NCBI RefSeq assembly: GCF_026340565.1
Contig: NZ_JAPEPB010000002.1
Location: forward strand, 558,001-622,000
DNA: 64,000 bases
Origin: Kitasatospora sp. NBC_01287
GTDB lineage: Bacteria; Actinomycetota; Actinomycetes; Streptomycetales; Streptomycetaceae
Direction of reading: 5' to 3'
Below are positions 24,542 to 32,388 of the stretch, piece by piece. How positions within the stretch are numbered: position 1 is the first letter of the stretch; every line of letters starts with the position of its first letter. The notes beneath the pieces are model-generated. The model saw nothing but the letters and a program-made list of their open reading frames with translations. It had not been told where the DNA came from and did not search any database. Made by a program: the position numbers and the translations under genes.

Positions 24542-25813
24542 CTACCGAGCCGAGATGTCGAGTGTGACGGCGCTGCCGGCCGTCGCGTCGTGGCCGGCCG
24601 CGGGCAGTTGGCCGCAGACCCGGCGGAGCGGAACCCCCGGGGTGGGACAGCCGCCCTCCACCACCTTGACCACCCGCAGCCCGGCGCCCTGCGCGCCCTG
24701 CCGGGCATCGGCGACGCTCTTGCCCACCAGATCGGGCGTGCGGACGGTCCGCGCGGCGGCGGCCGAGCCACTCGCCGCGTAGCCCGCGGCGGCCGCGCAC
24801 CCGGCCGCGCAGATCACGAGGGCCAGGACGGCACCCCGGACCCGCCCGCGCCCGCGCCCGCCAGGCCGCGATCCGGCGGGGTGCGGTCCAACTGCCTGCG
24901 GTCCAACGGCCTGCGGTCCGGCAGGCCCGAGCACCTCGGCGGTCGGCTCGGTCGCGGCGGTCAGATCGGTCAGCGCCCGCGCGAGCGCGCTCCGCATCTC
25001 GGCGGCGGTCTGGAACCGCTGCTCGCGGTCCTTCGCCAAGGCGCGCAGGACCAGTGCGTCGCAGCCGGGCGCCAGGTCCGGCGCGAGCTCCGAGGGCGGC
25101 CGCGGCTCGTCGTTGACCTGCTGCCAGGCCACCTCGACGGCGGTCGCACCGGTGAACGGCGGTGTTCCGGTGAGCAGTTCGTAGAGCAGGCACCCCGTGG
25201 CGTAGAGGTCCGAGCGCCCGTCCACCGCCTCGCCACGCGCCTGCTCGGGCGAGAGGTAGGCCGCCGTGCCCATCACCATGGCGCTCTGGGTCAGGTTCAT
25301 CGCGTCCGCCCGCAGCGAGCGGGCGATCCCGAAGTCCATCACCTTGGTCCGCCCGTCCTCGGTGACCATCACGTTCGCGGGTTTGACGTCCCGGTGCACC
25401 AGGCCCTGGGCGTGGGCACACGCCAGGGCGTCCAGCACGCCGAGCGTCAGCTCCAGCGCCCGCGCGGCCGCCATCGGCCCTCCCTCGCGCACCAGTTCGT
25501 CCAGCGTGCGGCCCTGGACGTACTCCATCACCAGGTAGCGCAGCGCCCCCTCGGGCGCCGCCCCGCCCGACCACTCCTCGCCGCTGTCGAAGACCGCGAC
25601 GATCGAGGGGTGGTTGAGCGAAGCGGCGGCGAGGACCTCGCCCCGGAACCGGGCCGCCGAGACGGGGTCGACCGCCAGGTCCGGCCGGAGGAGCTTGACC
25701 GCCACCAGGCGGTTCAGCCGCCGGTCCCGCGCCAGGTACACCTCCGCCATGCCCCCGCGGCCCACCAGCCCGGAGAGCACGTAGCGCCCGCCCAGCACCT
25801 GCTCCGGTTCCAT
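24542..25813 (-). CDS. PknB-type Ser/Thr protein kinase with one PASTA domain
   Basis: A 423-residue kinase. Glycine loop GRGGMAEVYLA, Lys in VAVKLL (near residue 40), catalytic loop HRDVKPANV, DFGIARSL, GTAAYLSPEQARGE and RSDLYATGCLLYELLTG are intact, so it should be active. A membrane segment (VRGAVLALVICAAGCAAAAGYAA, about residue 325-347) leads to a single C-terminal PASTA domain (TPDLVGKSVADARQGAQGAGL), which in larger relatives binds peptidoglycan fragments; PknB-like kinases normally have three or four. A GPQAV repeat precedes the membrane segment. The ATG has GGGAGAG upstream. It is divergent from the PIG-L gene across a long inverted repeat. Confidence 0.93.
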   Translation of the reverse strand: MEPEQVLGGRYVLSGLVGRGGMAEVYLARDRRLNRLVAVKLLRPDLAVDPVSAARFRGEVLAAASLNHPSIVAVFDSGEEWSGGAAPEGALRYLVMEYVQGRTLDELVREGGPMAAARALELTLGVLDALACAHAQGLVHRDVKPANVMVTEDGRTKVMDFGIARSLRADAMNLTQSAMVMGTAAYLSPEQARGEAVDGRSDLYATGCLLYELLTGTPPFTGATAVEVAWQQVNDEPRPPSELAPDLAPGCDALVLRALAKDREQRFQTAAEMRSALARALTDLTAATEPTAEVLGPAGPQAVGPQAVGPHPAGSRPGGRGRGRVRGAVLALVICAAGCAAAAGYAASGSAAAARTVRTPDLVGKSVADARQGAQGAGLRVVKVVEGGCPTPGVPLRRVCGQLPAAGHDATAGSAVTLDISAR

Positions 25814-25830
25814 GCCGCCCGCTCTCCCAT

Positions 25831-25878
25831 CCGTGCCCGGGACCCGGGCCGACATGCCGACGCGGGTCCCGGGCACGG
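25831..25878. promoter_or_regulatory. Inverted repeat with 16-bp perfect arms in the kinase leader
   Basis: CCGTGCCCGGGACCCG and CGGGTCCCGGGCACGG are exact inverse arms with a 16-base spacer. They lie just upstream of the kinase ribosome binding site and between the divergent kinase and PIG-L genes. A hairpin in the kinase 5' leader or an operator are both possible. Confidence 0.5.
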
Positions 25879-25998
25879 TAGGGGGCAATCTTGTGAAATC
25901 TCTGTGGGACCGGGCCGGGAACACGGGTGGCGGGCCGCCCGCGGCTGCTTACCTGGAGGTGTCGAACCGCTCCGCCGATCGAAGATCGAGGTCCCGCT

Positions 25999-26790
25999 GT
26001 GCCCGTGCCCGCCAACCCGCCCGCGCCCGCGCCCGCGCCGAGTGTGCTCGCCGTCTTCGCCCACCCGGACGACGAGTCGCTGTCGGCGGGCGGCGTGCTC
26101 GCCCGGCACGCGGCCGCGGGCGCGCGCACCGCCGTGGTCACGGCGACCTGGGCGCCGGAGACCCCGCGCGCCGCGGAACTGGCCGAGGCCCTGCGGATCC
26201 TCGGCGCCGGGCAGCCCCGGATGCTCGGCCACGGCGACGCCCGCGCGGCGTGGTCGGCGCCCGGCAAGGCGCGGTTCTGCGACGTGCCGATCGAACAGAC
26301 GGTGAGTCAGTTGGTCTGGCACATAAGGGAGTTCCGCCCGCAGATCGTCGTCACCCACGACGCCTACGGCGGACTGAGCGGCCATCCGGACCACGTGCAC
26401 ACCCACCGGGTCACGCTGCTCGCCGTCCACGCGGCCGGACTCGACCTGCTCCACCCGGAGGCGGGCGAGCCCTGGCAGCCGGGCGCCCTCTACCTGGCCA
26501 CCCACCCGCACACGGCCGCACGGGAGGTGGGCGCGCACCTGCTCCGCCCGGGCGCCCTCCTGCGCAGCGTCCCGGACGAGCGGGTCACCGCGACCGTCGA
26601 CGTCGGCCCCTGGGTGGAGCAGAAGGTCGCCGCCATCCTGGCGCACCGCACCGAGGTGGCCCGGGGCGCCGCGCCAGGCCGGGTGGCGGCCCTGTCGGCC
26701 GCCGTCCGGGCCCGGGTCCTCGGCACCGAGTGGTACATCCGCCACGAGCCCGTCCCCCGCACGGCACCCCGAACCGAACTGACGGCCTGA
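25999..26790 (+). CDS. PIG-L family deacetylase
   Basis: A 263-residue zinc-dependent hydrolase with the two family motifs, FAHPDDESLS near residue 20 and GHPDHVHTH near residue 130, which supply the zinc ligands and the catalytic Asp. The family removes N-acetyl groups from GlcNAc-linked substrates and includes MshB and Mca of mycothiol metabolism; this member cannot be assigned to either from sequence alone. GTG is placed seven bases after GAGG; a longer frame from 25927 has no ribosome binding site. After the stop, three 18-bp repeats (CTGACGGCCTGACCCGGG type) lead to the HxlR gene that faces it. Confidence 0.88.
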   Translation: MPVPANPPAPAPAPSVLAVFAHPDDESLSAGGVLARHAAAGARTAVVTATWAPETPRAAELAEALRILGAGQPRMLGHGDARAAWSAPGKARFCDVPIEQTVSQLVWHIREFRPQIVVTHDAYGGLSGHPDHVHTHRVTLLAVHAAGLDLLHPEAGEPWQPGALYLATHPHTAAREVGAHLLRPGALLRSVPDERVTATVDVGPWVEQKVAAILAHRTEVARGAAPGRVAALSAAVRARVLGTEWYIRHEPVPRTAPRTELTA

Positions 26791-26837
26791 CCCGGGCTGA
26801 CGGCCTGACCCGGGCTGACGGCCTGAGCGCCCCCGGG

Positions 26838-27311
26838 CTACGCCCCGTCGTACGCCGCGCGGGCCCGGTCGACCTCCGCGATGTGCTGCTCGGCCCAGCA
26901 CGTCACGGCGGCCAGGACGGGCAGCAGACTCTGCCCCAGCGGCGTGAGCGCGTACCGCACGCGGGCGGGCACGCTCGGGCCGACGGTGCGTGTGAGCAGA
27001 CCGTCGCGCTCCAGGCGGCGCAGCGTCTGGGTGAGCATCTTCTGTGTCGCCCCCGCGACCGCGCGGGCCAACTCGCCGTAGTGGCAAGGCCCCTCGGCCA
27101 GTTCCTTGAGGACGACCGCGACCCACTTCTCGCCGACGCGCTCCAGCAGCCGGTTGGTCGGACAGTCGGCGAAGCGGGCCTGGTGCGCGTCGCGGGCCTC
27201 GGCCCGCCGTTGCGCCGCCGTGCGCGGTCGCACGGCGGCTCGGGCGTTGGTGCGGGCGGTGGTGCGGGCGGTAGTGCGGGCGGTAGTGCGGGCATTGGTG
27301 CGGGCGGTCAT
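26838..27311 (-). CDS. HxlR-family transcriptional regulator
   Basis: A 157-residue protein with the winged-helix HxlR core: CPTNRLLERVGEKWVAVVLKEL, then HYGELARAVAGATQKMLTQTLRRLERDGLLTR and YALTPLGQSLLPVL. The N-terminal 28 residues are a TTAR/NAR repeat coded by 12-bp DNA repeats, which the family lacks. It is divergent from the oxidoreductase gene (115-bp gap), the classic layout in which HxlR controls its neighbour. Cysteine 60-ish (ADCPTN) is conserved in redox- or aldehyde-sensing members. Confidence 0.9.
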   Translation of the reverse strand: MTARTNARTTARTTARTTARTNARAAVRPRTAAQRRAEARDAHQARFADCPTNRLLERVGEKWVAVVLKELAEGPCHYGELARAVAGATQKMLTQTLRRLERDGLLTRTVGPSVPARVRYALTPLGQSLLPVLAAVTCWAEQHIAEVDRARAAYDGA

Positions 27312-27426
27312 GGCATCCCCTCGCGTGTGCGGGCCGGGCACCTTGAAGTGCGTTCTCCCGCTCCACCGTAGCCGCGCCTAGCGTCACTGCTGAGCGGATC
27401 CATCCCCGATCAAGGAGCGCACAGCC

Positions 27427-28065
27427 ATGACGACGATCGCCATCCTCGGTTCCGGCACCGTGGCCCGAACCCTCGCCGGCCGCCTTCACGAGGCCGGGCG
27501 CCTCGTCGTCGTGGGCTCCCGCGACCCGCGGCGGACCGCGCCCGCCTGGGCCGGCTCCGGCATCCGCGTCACCGGCCTGCGGGAGGCGGCCGGTTCGGCC
27601 GAGGTGGTCGTCAACGCCACCCCGGGCCCGGCATCGCTGGAGCTCCTCGGCGGCCTCGCGGCGGAGCTGGCGGGCAAGGTCCTGGTGGACCTCGCCAACG
27701 CCACCGAGTCCGATGCCGCGGGCTTCGCCTCGGCGCTGCGCCACCCGGACAGCAGCCTCGCCGAGGAGCTCCAGCGCGCGCTGCCGGCGGCCCGCGTGGT
27801 GAAGACGCTCAACACCCTGCACGAGTCGGTCATGGCCGACCCGGCCCGCCTGGCCACCCCGCCAACCGCCTTCGTCTCCGGTGACGAGGCCGGCGCCAAG
27901 CGGGTCGTCACCGAACTGCTGGGCGCGTTGGGCTGGCCGCCGGAGTGGATCATCGACCTGGGGGACCTGCGGACCGCCCGAGTGCCGGAGGCGTTCGTCC
28001 TGCTGGTCGGCCCGCTGGTCCGCGCACTGGGACCGGTCCCCTTCGGCCTGGCCGTCGCCCGCTGA
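27427..28065 (+). CDS. NADPH-dependent F420 reductase-like oxidoreductase
   Basis: A 212-residue single Rossmann-fold protein (MTTIAILGSGTVARTLAGRL, VVVGSRDP, VVVNATPGPAS, KVLVDLANA, KTLNTLHESVM) of the NPD-like family that holds F420H2:NADP oxidoreductase and many NADP-binding proteins of unknown substrate. The GSRDP sequence after beta-2 fits NADP(H) binding. It is controlled, by position, by the divergent HxlR gene. The ATG has AAGGAG upstream. The IS481-type element is inserted 63 bp past its stop. Confidence 0.87.
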   Translation: MTTIAILGSGTVARTLAGRLHEAGRLVVVGSRDPRRTAPAWAGSGIRVTGLREAAGSAEVVVNATPGPASLELLGGLAAELAGKVLVDLANATESDAAGFASALRHPDSSLAEELQRALPAARVVKTLNTLHESVMADPARLATPPTAFVSGDEAGAKRVVTELLGALGWPPEWIIDLGDLRTARVPEAFVLLVGPLVRALGPVPFGLAVAR

Positions 28066-28123
28066 GCCGCACCCTGAACGCGACAGCCGGCCCGGCCCGG
28101 GACCGCTCCGGGCTGACGCGGCG

Positions 28124-29077
28124 CTAGGTGTTCTGACCCGTGAGGTTGGGGACGCGGCTGGCGGGTGATTGGCCCTTGAGCGCGGTGTGTCCGCGGTGGT
28201 GATTGTAGGTGTGGAGCCAGGCGGGGTAGGCGTCGCGTCGTTCCTGCTCGGTGCGGTAGGGCCTGGCGTAGGCCCATTCGTCGAGCAGGGTGCGGTTGAA
28301 GCGTTCGACCTTGCCGTTGGTCTGTGGCCGGTAGGGCCGGGTTCGTTTGTGGGTGATCCCGGCGGCGGCCAGGACGTCCCGCCAGGGGTGGGACTTGTAG
28401 CAGGAGCCGTTGTCGGTCAGCACGCGCTGGACGGTGATCCCGGCCTGGGCGAAGAAGTCCTGGGCTCGGGTCCAGAACGCGGCGGCGGTCTCCTTGCGCT
28501 CGTCGGTCAGGATCTCGCTGTAGGCGAGGCGGGAGTGGTCGTCGACGGCGTTGTGGAGGTAGCTGTAGCCGGTGCCGGAGCGGGTCTTGCGGCCGGCCTG
28601 GCGGCCGAGCACCTGGTGGCCGCCGCCGTCGGGGATGTTGCCGAGCTTTTTGATGTCGACGTGGACCAAATCGCCTGGTGCGTCGTGTTCGTAGCGGCGG
28701 ATGGCGCGGCCGGTGGCGCGGTCGAGGTGGGTGAGGCGGGCGAGGCGGTAGCGGGTCAGGACCCGGTGGACGGTGGCGGGGTTGAGCCCCAGCAGGTAGG
28801 CGATGCGGGCCGGTCCCCAGCGGCGCAGGACGCGGACCTTGATGATCCGGCGCTCGGTGCGGGTCGGGGTGCGGCGCGGGCTGTGGTGCGGGCGGCTGGA
28901 CCGGTCGTCCATGCCGGCCTCGCCCAGGGCCCGGTAGCGGTCCGCCCAGCGCTTGGCCGTGGTGGGCGAGACCTGGAAGCGTTCGGCGGCCCGGCGCAGC
29001 GGCCAGCCGTCCTCGACCACGCATCGGGCCAGGCGCAGGCGTCCGGTCTCAGTCAGGGGTGCGTTACGGTGTGGCAT
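28124..29077 (-). CDS. IS481-family transposase
   Basis: A 317-residue transposase. N-terminal helix-turn-helix (NAPLTETGRLRLARCVVEDG, ERFQVSPTTAKRWADRYRA, PARIAYLLGLNPATVHRVL) and an rve integrase core with DDE residues: Asp in HVDIKKLG, Asp in LTDNGSCYKSH, Glu in NGKVERFNRTLLDEW. It is full length with no frameshift. The ATG lies inside the right end of the element; upstream in-frame starts to 29137 are possible. Its last codon and the stop TAG lie outside the TGT end, in the CTAG target sequence. Confidence 0.93.
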   Translation of the reverse strand: MPHRNAPLTETGRLRLARCVVEDGWPLRRAAERFQVSPTTAKRWADRYRALGEAGMDDRSSRPHHSPRRTPTRTERRIIKVRVLRRWGPARIAYLLGLNPATVHRVLTRYRLARLTHLDRATGRAIRRYEHDAPGDLVHVDIKKLGNIPDGGGHQVLGRQAGRKTRSGTGYSYLHNAVDDHSRLAYSEILTDERKETAAAFWTRAQDFFAQAGITVQRVLTDNGSCYKSHPWRDVLAAAGITHKRTRPYRPQTNGKVERFNRTLLDEWAYARPYRTEQERRDAYPAWLHTYNHHRGHTALKGQSPASRVPNLTGQNT

Positions 29078-29192
29078 GAGGGCCTTTCTGGCGCTGGGGT
29101 AGATGTCGCAATCCACACCTGGCCAGAAGGCCCTCACTCATTTCAAGATCTGCCAGCCGTGAGCCCTGTCACCAACCTCCGTGGTCAGTACA
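28129..29192 (-). mobile_element. IS481-type insertion sequence, complete
   Basis: The ends are TGTTCTGACC at 28129 and, on the other side, GGTCAGTACA ending at 29192; beyond them the two ends stay imperfectly inverted for about 30 bp (left GTGAGGTTGGGGAC, right end inverted GGAGGTTGGTGAC). Flanks are gCTAGg (28123-28128) and cCTAGg (29193-29198), in keeping with the NCTAGN target known for IS481. The first base of the two six-base flanks differs, so the duplication is either imperfect or only CTAGG. Confidence 0.85.
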
Positions 29193-29216
29193 CCTAGGGC
29201 GCTTATTTGGTCGTGA

Positions 29217-29291
29217 TCAAGCGGCAGCTCTGGTGAGGTCCTTGATCCAGATCATCGCGCCGCGAAGGTGGAGGCCGGCCCGCGAAAATCG
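29217..29291 (-). pseudogene. IS5-like transposase C-terminal remnant
   Basis: Read leftwards, the sequence gives RAGLHLRGAMIWIKDLTRAA before a stop at 29217. This looks like the last 20-25 residues of an IS5-family transposase, but only this short tail is left. It abuts the IS481-type element, as if the site has attracted several insertions. Recognition is from memory of similar C-termini and is uncertain. Confidence 0.4.
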
Positions 29292-29328
29292 CTGTTACGT
29301 CGCCGCCGCACAGTGATAGAAACCCCGG

Positions 29329-30111
29329 GTGACCAAGACCTTGGACTTCCCTGAGCTGCTGCGCCTGATCGACGAGCGGTCGGCCGCCTTCCGGGCCGCG
29401 ATCGCCTCCGCGCCCAGCCTCGATGTGCAGGTGCCGACCTGCCCCGAGTGGACGCTGCTCGACCTGGTGCACCACCTGGGCGGGGGGCGTCGCGCCTGGG
29501 CCGCCACGGTCGCGGCTGGGCCGGACGCCTCGGGCAAGTTGGCGGGAGAGGGCCTGGCCGCACCGCAGGAGCGCGAGGCCCTGCTCGCCTGGCTGGCCGA
29601 GTCGACGCAGCAGATGCTGGACGCGTTGCGGGAGGCCGGCCCGGAGCGCGGTTGCTGGACGTGGTGGGGCTCGTCGCAGTCGCCGCGGACCTGCGGCGCC
29701 GTCGCCCGGCACCAGCTCCAGGAGATCGCGATGCACACCTATGACGCCCAGCTCACCGTGGGCGCCCCGGAGCCGCTGCCGGAGGAGGTGGCGCTTGATG
29801 GCGTCGAGGACTTCCTGTTCACCTGCTGCACCACGACGGTCGCTTGGCCGCACAAGCCCGCCGTCGTCGACTATCACGTCACCGAGGGCGGCTCCTGGCG
29901 CCAATCGCTCTCCGCCGATGGTTCGCGGGCCTTCCGTCTGCCCGAATCCGGCCCCGCCGCCGGCGAGGACTCGGAGTCGGTCGACGTCTCCGTCCGGGGT
30001 ACGGCGAGCGACCTGGTCCTGGCCTTCTACGGTCGCATCCCGCTGGACTCCCTGAAGCTCGAAGGCGACCGGCACCTCTTCGACCTGCTGGAAGAGTGGG
30101 ACATGCAGTAG
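29329..30111 (+). CDS. Maleylpyruvate isomerase/MDMPI-family mycothiol-dependent protein
   Basis: A 260-residue protein of the DinB-like MDMPI family. The four-helix bundle starts LRLIDERSAAFRAAI, with VPTCPEWTLLDLVHHLGGGRRAW carrying the His/Glu metal-ligand pattern (H in HHLG) and HQLQEIAMHTYDAQL providing further histidines. A C-terminal SCP2-like beta domain follows (WRQSLSADG, VRGTASDLVLAFYGR). Members use mycothiol as cofactor or are of unknown role. The start is a GTG with no clear ribosome binding site, so translation may be leaderless. It faces the leftward ABC importer genes across a large hairpin. Confidence 0.82.
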   Translation: MTKTLDFPELLRLIDERSAAFRAAIASAPSLDVQVPTCPEWTLLDLVHHLGGGRRAWAATVAAGPDASGKLAGEGLAAPQEREALLAWLAESTQQMLDALREAGPERGCWTWWGSSQSPRTCGAVARHQLQEIAMHTYDAQLTVGAPEPLPEEVALDGVEDFLFTCCTTTVAWPHKPAVVDYHVTEGGSWRQSLSADGSRAFRLPESGPAAGEDSESVDVSVRGTASDLVLAFYGRIPLDSLKLEGDRHLFDLLEEWDMQ

Positions 30112-30137
30112 GACTGCCTGGAGTAGGACCGCGCACC

Positions 30138-30290
30138 TAGGCCGTGTCTGACAATTCCCGCCGGGCCCGCGACGCCGGGCATCCCGGCTGGACGCACGCC
30201 CGAATCATCCAAGTACGTCCAGTACGAGGACGACTCGGGCGCACGCCCAGCCGGGCGCCCAACACCGCGCGCTGATCCGACAAGATCGAC
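30138..30290. repeat. Large imperfect inverted repeat, likely dispersed Streptomyces intergenic element
   Basis: GCCGTGTCTGACAATTCCCG begins the segment. CCCGGCTGGACGCACGCCCG (near 30183) pairs imperfectly with CGGGCGCACGCCCAGCCGGG (near 30237) around a core containing CCAAGTACGTCCAGTAC. It lies between two convergent genes and can form a long hairpin. From memory, very similar sequences recur between genes in Streptomyces genomes; this needs a genome search. Confidence 0.5.
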
Positions 30291-30300
30291 CGGAAAGCTC

Positions 30301-31476
30301 CTAGGAGTTGCTCAGCGGCAGCCCCGGCGGGTTGACGGCCGACGTGGGGACGGCCTCGTTCGCGAGGTTCCAGGCGGTCAGCCACTTGCCGTAGTCGCCC
30401 TGCTGGATCAGGTAGTTGATGGCGTCGGCGGTCGGCTTGGCCAGCCCGTCGCCCTTCTTGGTGGTGGCGCAGATCAGCCCCTGCAGCGTGGCTCCGGCAC
30501 CGGAGAACTTACCAGCGCTGCGGGTCGGGTTGGGCGACTTCGCGCTCTGCGTGACGTGGTAGGAGACATCGGGGTTGGGACCGAAGTAGGCGTCGATCTT
30601 GCCCGAGTCCAGCGCGAGGTAGGTGGCGTTGTTGTCCGGGAAGTACTTGATGGTCAGGTTCTTGCCCTCGGCCTGCAGCTGGCTCTGCCACTGCTCCAGG
30701 ATCTTCTCCTGGTTGGTGCCGGCGCCGACCGCGAAGGTCTTCCCGGCGAGACTCTCGAAGGTGCCGTCGAAGCTCCACGCGTCGCTCTTCAGGACCTCGA
30801 AGCCCAGGTTGTCCTGGCGGTAGGAGGCGAAGTCGTACTTGGTCTTGCGCTGCTCGGTGTCGGTGATGTTGGAGAAGCCGAGATCCGTCTTCCCGCTGTC
30901 GATGCCCACGAACAGGTTGTCCCAGGTCGCGTTGGAGAGCACCGGCTTGAGCCCGAACACGGCGGCGACCAGGCGGCCGAGGTCGGGCTCGGAGCCGGTG
31001 AGGGTCTTCTGGTCCGAGCCGATGTAGCCGAGTGGCGCGGAGCCGGTCGGCAGCAGGCCCAGGCCGATGTGCAGTTGCCCGCCGCTGACCAGCGAGGCGG
31101 GCAGTTCGGCCCGGATCGAGGCGACCTGAGTGACCGTCAGTCGCGTCTCGGTCGCCGCTCCGTTGGACACGGCCCCGACATCGATCACGGTGCTGCCCGC
31201 CGGCGCGTCGGCCTTGGGGCCGGCGGACGTGCCGGTGGCGCTGGAGGCGCAGGCGGTCAGGCCCGTGCCGAGAGCGACCAACGCGGCGGCGAGGGGGAGC
31301 AGCCGGCGGCGTCTGAGACCGCGGTCCCGGTCGGTGCGGGCTCTGGGATCGGTACCACCGGTGCTCGTGCCGGCGGTCGTGCCGGTGGCGGTCGTGGTGG
31401 AACCGGTGGTCGCGCCGGCGGTCGTGCTGGCGCTGATTCCGGTGCTGGTGCTGGTGCTGGTGCTGGTGCTGGACAT
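30301..31476 (-). CDS. Polar amino acid ABC transporter, substrate-binding lipoprotein
   Basis: A 391-residue SBP_bac_3 protein (LHIGLGLLPTGSAPLGYIGSD, GLKPVLSNATWDNLFVGIDSG, GKTFAVGAGTNQEKILEQWQ, KIDAYFGPNPDVSYHV). A lipoprotein signal RRRRLLPLAAALVALGTGLTAC is present but only after about 55 residues rich in Ser, Thr and Gly, an odd N-terminal extension made of ST and TTAGT-like repeats. ATG at 31476 has GGGAGAAG upstream and there is no later in-frame start before the signal. It is the last gene of the leader-permease-ATPase-SBP operon. In this sulfur-rich setting cystine or a related thio-amino acid is a reasonable ligand. Confidence 0.9.
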   Translation of the reverse strand: MSSTSTSTSTSTGISASTTAGATTGSTTTATGTTAGTSTGGTDPRARTDRDRGLRRRRLLPLAAALVALGTGLTACASSATGTSAGPKADAPAGSTVIDVGAVSNGAATETRLTVTQVASIRAELPASLVSGGQLHIGLGLLPTGSAPLGYIGSDQKTLTGSEPDLGRLVAAVFGLKPVLSNATWDNLFVGIDSGKTDLGFSNITDTEQRKTKYDFASYRQDNLGFEVLKSDAWSFDGTFESLAGKTFAVGAGTNQEKILEQWQSQLQAEGKNLTIKYFPDNNATYLALDSGKIDAYFGPNPDVSYHVTQSAKSPNPTRSAGKFSGAGATLQGLICATTKKGDGLAKPTADAINYLIQQGDYGKWLTAWNLANEAVPTSAVNPPGLPLSNS

Positions 31477-31548
31477 GCTTCTCCCTTGGTGCGGGTCGGC
31501 GGGTGTTGAGGGGGCTGCGGGGCGGGCGGACGTCGCGCGCCGATCGCC

Positions 31549-32388
31549 TCAGATGACCTTGCTGAGGAACTCCTTCGTGCGCGGGTGCCGGGGGTTGTCC
31601 AACACCTCGGCCGCCGTGCCCTGTTCGAGGATCTGCCCGGCGTCGAGGAAGACGACCAGGTCGGCGACCTCGCGGGCGAGGCCGATCTCGTGGGTCACCA
31701 CGATGAGCGTGGTCCCGCTGGTGGCGAGGTCCCTGATCACCGCCAGTACCTCGCCGACGAGTTCGGGGTCCAGCGCGGACGTCGGCTCGTCGAAGAGGAT
31801 CACACCCGGCCGCAGCGCCAGCGCGCGGGCGATCGCCACCCGCTGCTGCTGGCCGCCGGAGAGCTGGCGCGGATAGGCGTCGGCCTTGTCCGCGAGCCCG
31901 ACCCGGGTCAGCAGGCCCAGGGCCAGCTCACGTGCCTCGGCCCGGCCGACGCGACCGGTCGCCACCGGTGCGGCGGCGACGTTGTCGAGCGCGCTCAGGT
32001 GCGGGAAGAGGTTGAAGTGCTGGAACACGAAGCCGATCCGGCCACGCTGGGCCAGGATCGCCCGTTCGCTCAGCTCCTTGAGCCGGGTGCCCTGCCGGCG
32101 CACGCCGATCAGCTCACCGCTGACGCTGACGTGGCCCGCGTCCGGCTTCTCCAGGTGGTTGATCGTGCGCAGCAGCGTCGACTTGCCCGACCCGGACGGT
32201 CCCAGGATCACCGCGACCTGCCCGGCCTCCACGGTCAGGTCCACGGCGTCGAGCGCACGGTGCGTGCCGTACCACTTGTGCACGCCGTGGACCTGGACCG
32301 CCGCCGGCCGCACCTCATCGGCCTCGATCACCTCCGTCCCGACCGCGTTCACGACCCCGCCCCTCCCGTTCGACGTCACGGCGCTCAT
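31549..32388 (-). CDS. Polar amino acid ABC transporter, ATP-binding protein
   Basis: A 279-residue ATPase: Walker A GPSGSGKSTLLRTI, Q-loop FVFQHFNLFPHLSALDN, signature LSGGQQQRVAIARAL, Walker B VILFDEPTSALDPELVGEV, switch VVTHEIGLAREV. This sequence pattern is that of amino acid importers (GlnQ/HisP class). The ATG overlaps the permease stop (ATGA). A GTG 12 codons later has a stronger GGGAGGGG ribosome binding site and could be the true start. Confidence 0.93.
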   Translation of the reverse strand: MSAVTSNGRGGVVNAVGTEVIEADEVRPAAVQVHGVHKWYGTHRALDAVDLTVEAGQVAVILGPSGSGKSTLLRTINHLEKPDAGHVSVSGELIGVRRQGTRLKELSERAILAQRGRIGFVFQHFNLFPHLSALDNVAAAPVATGRVGRAEARELALGLLTRVGLADKADAYPRQLSGGQQQRVAIARALALRPGVILFDEPTSALDPELVGEVLAVIRDLATSGTTLIVVTHEIGLAREVADLVVFLDAGQILEQGTAAEVLDNPRHPRTKEFLSKVI

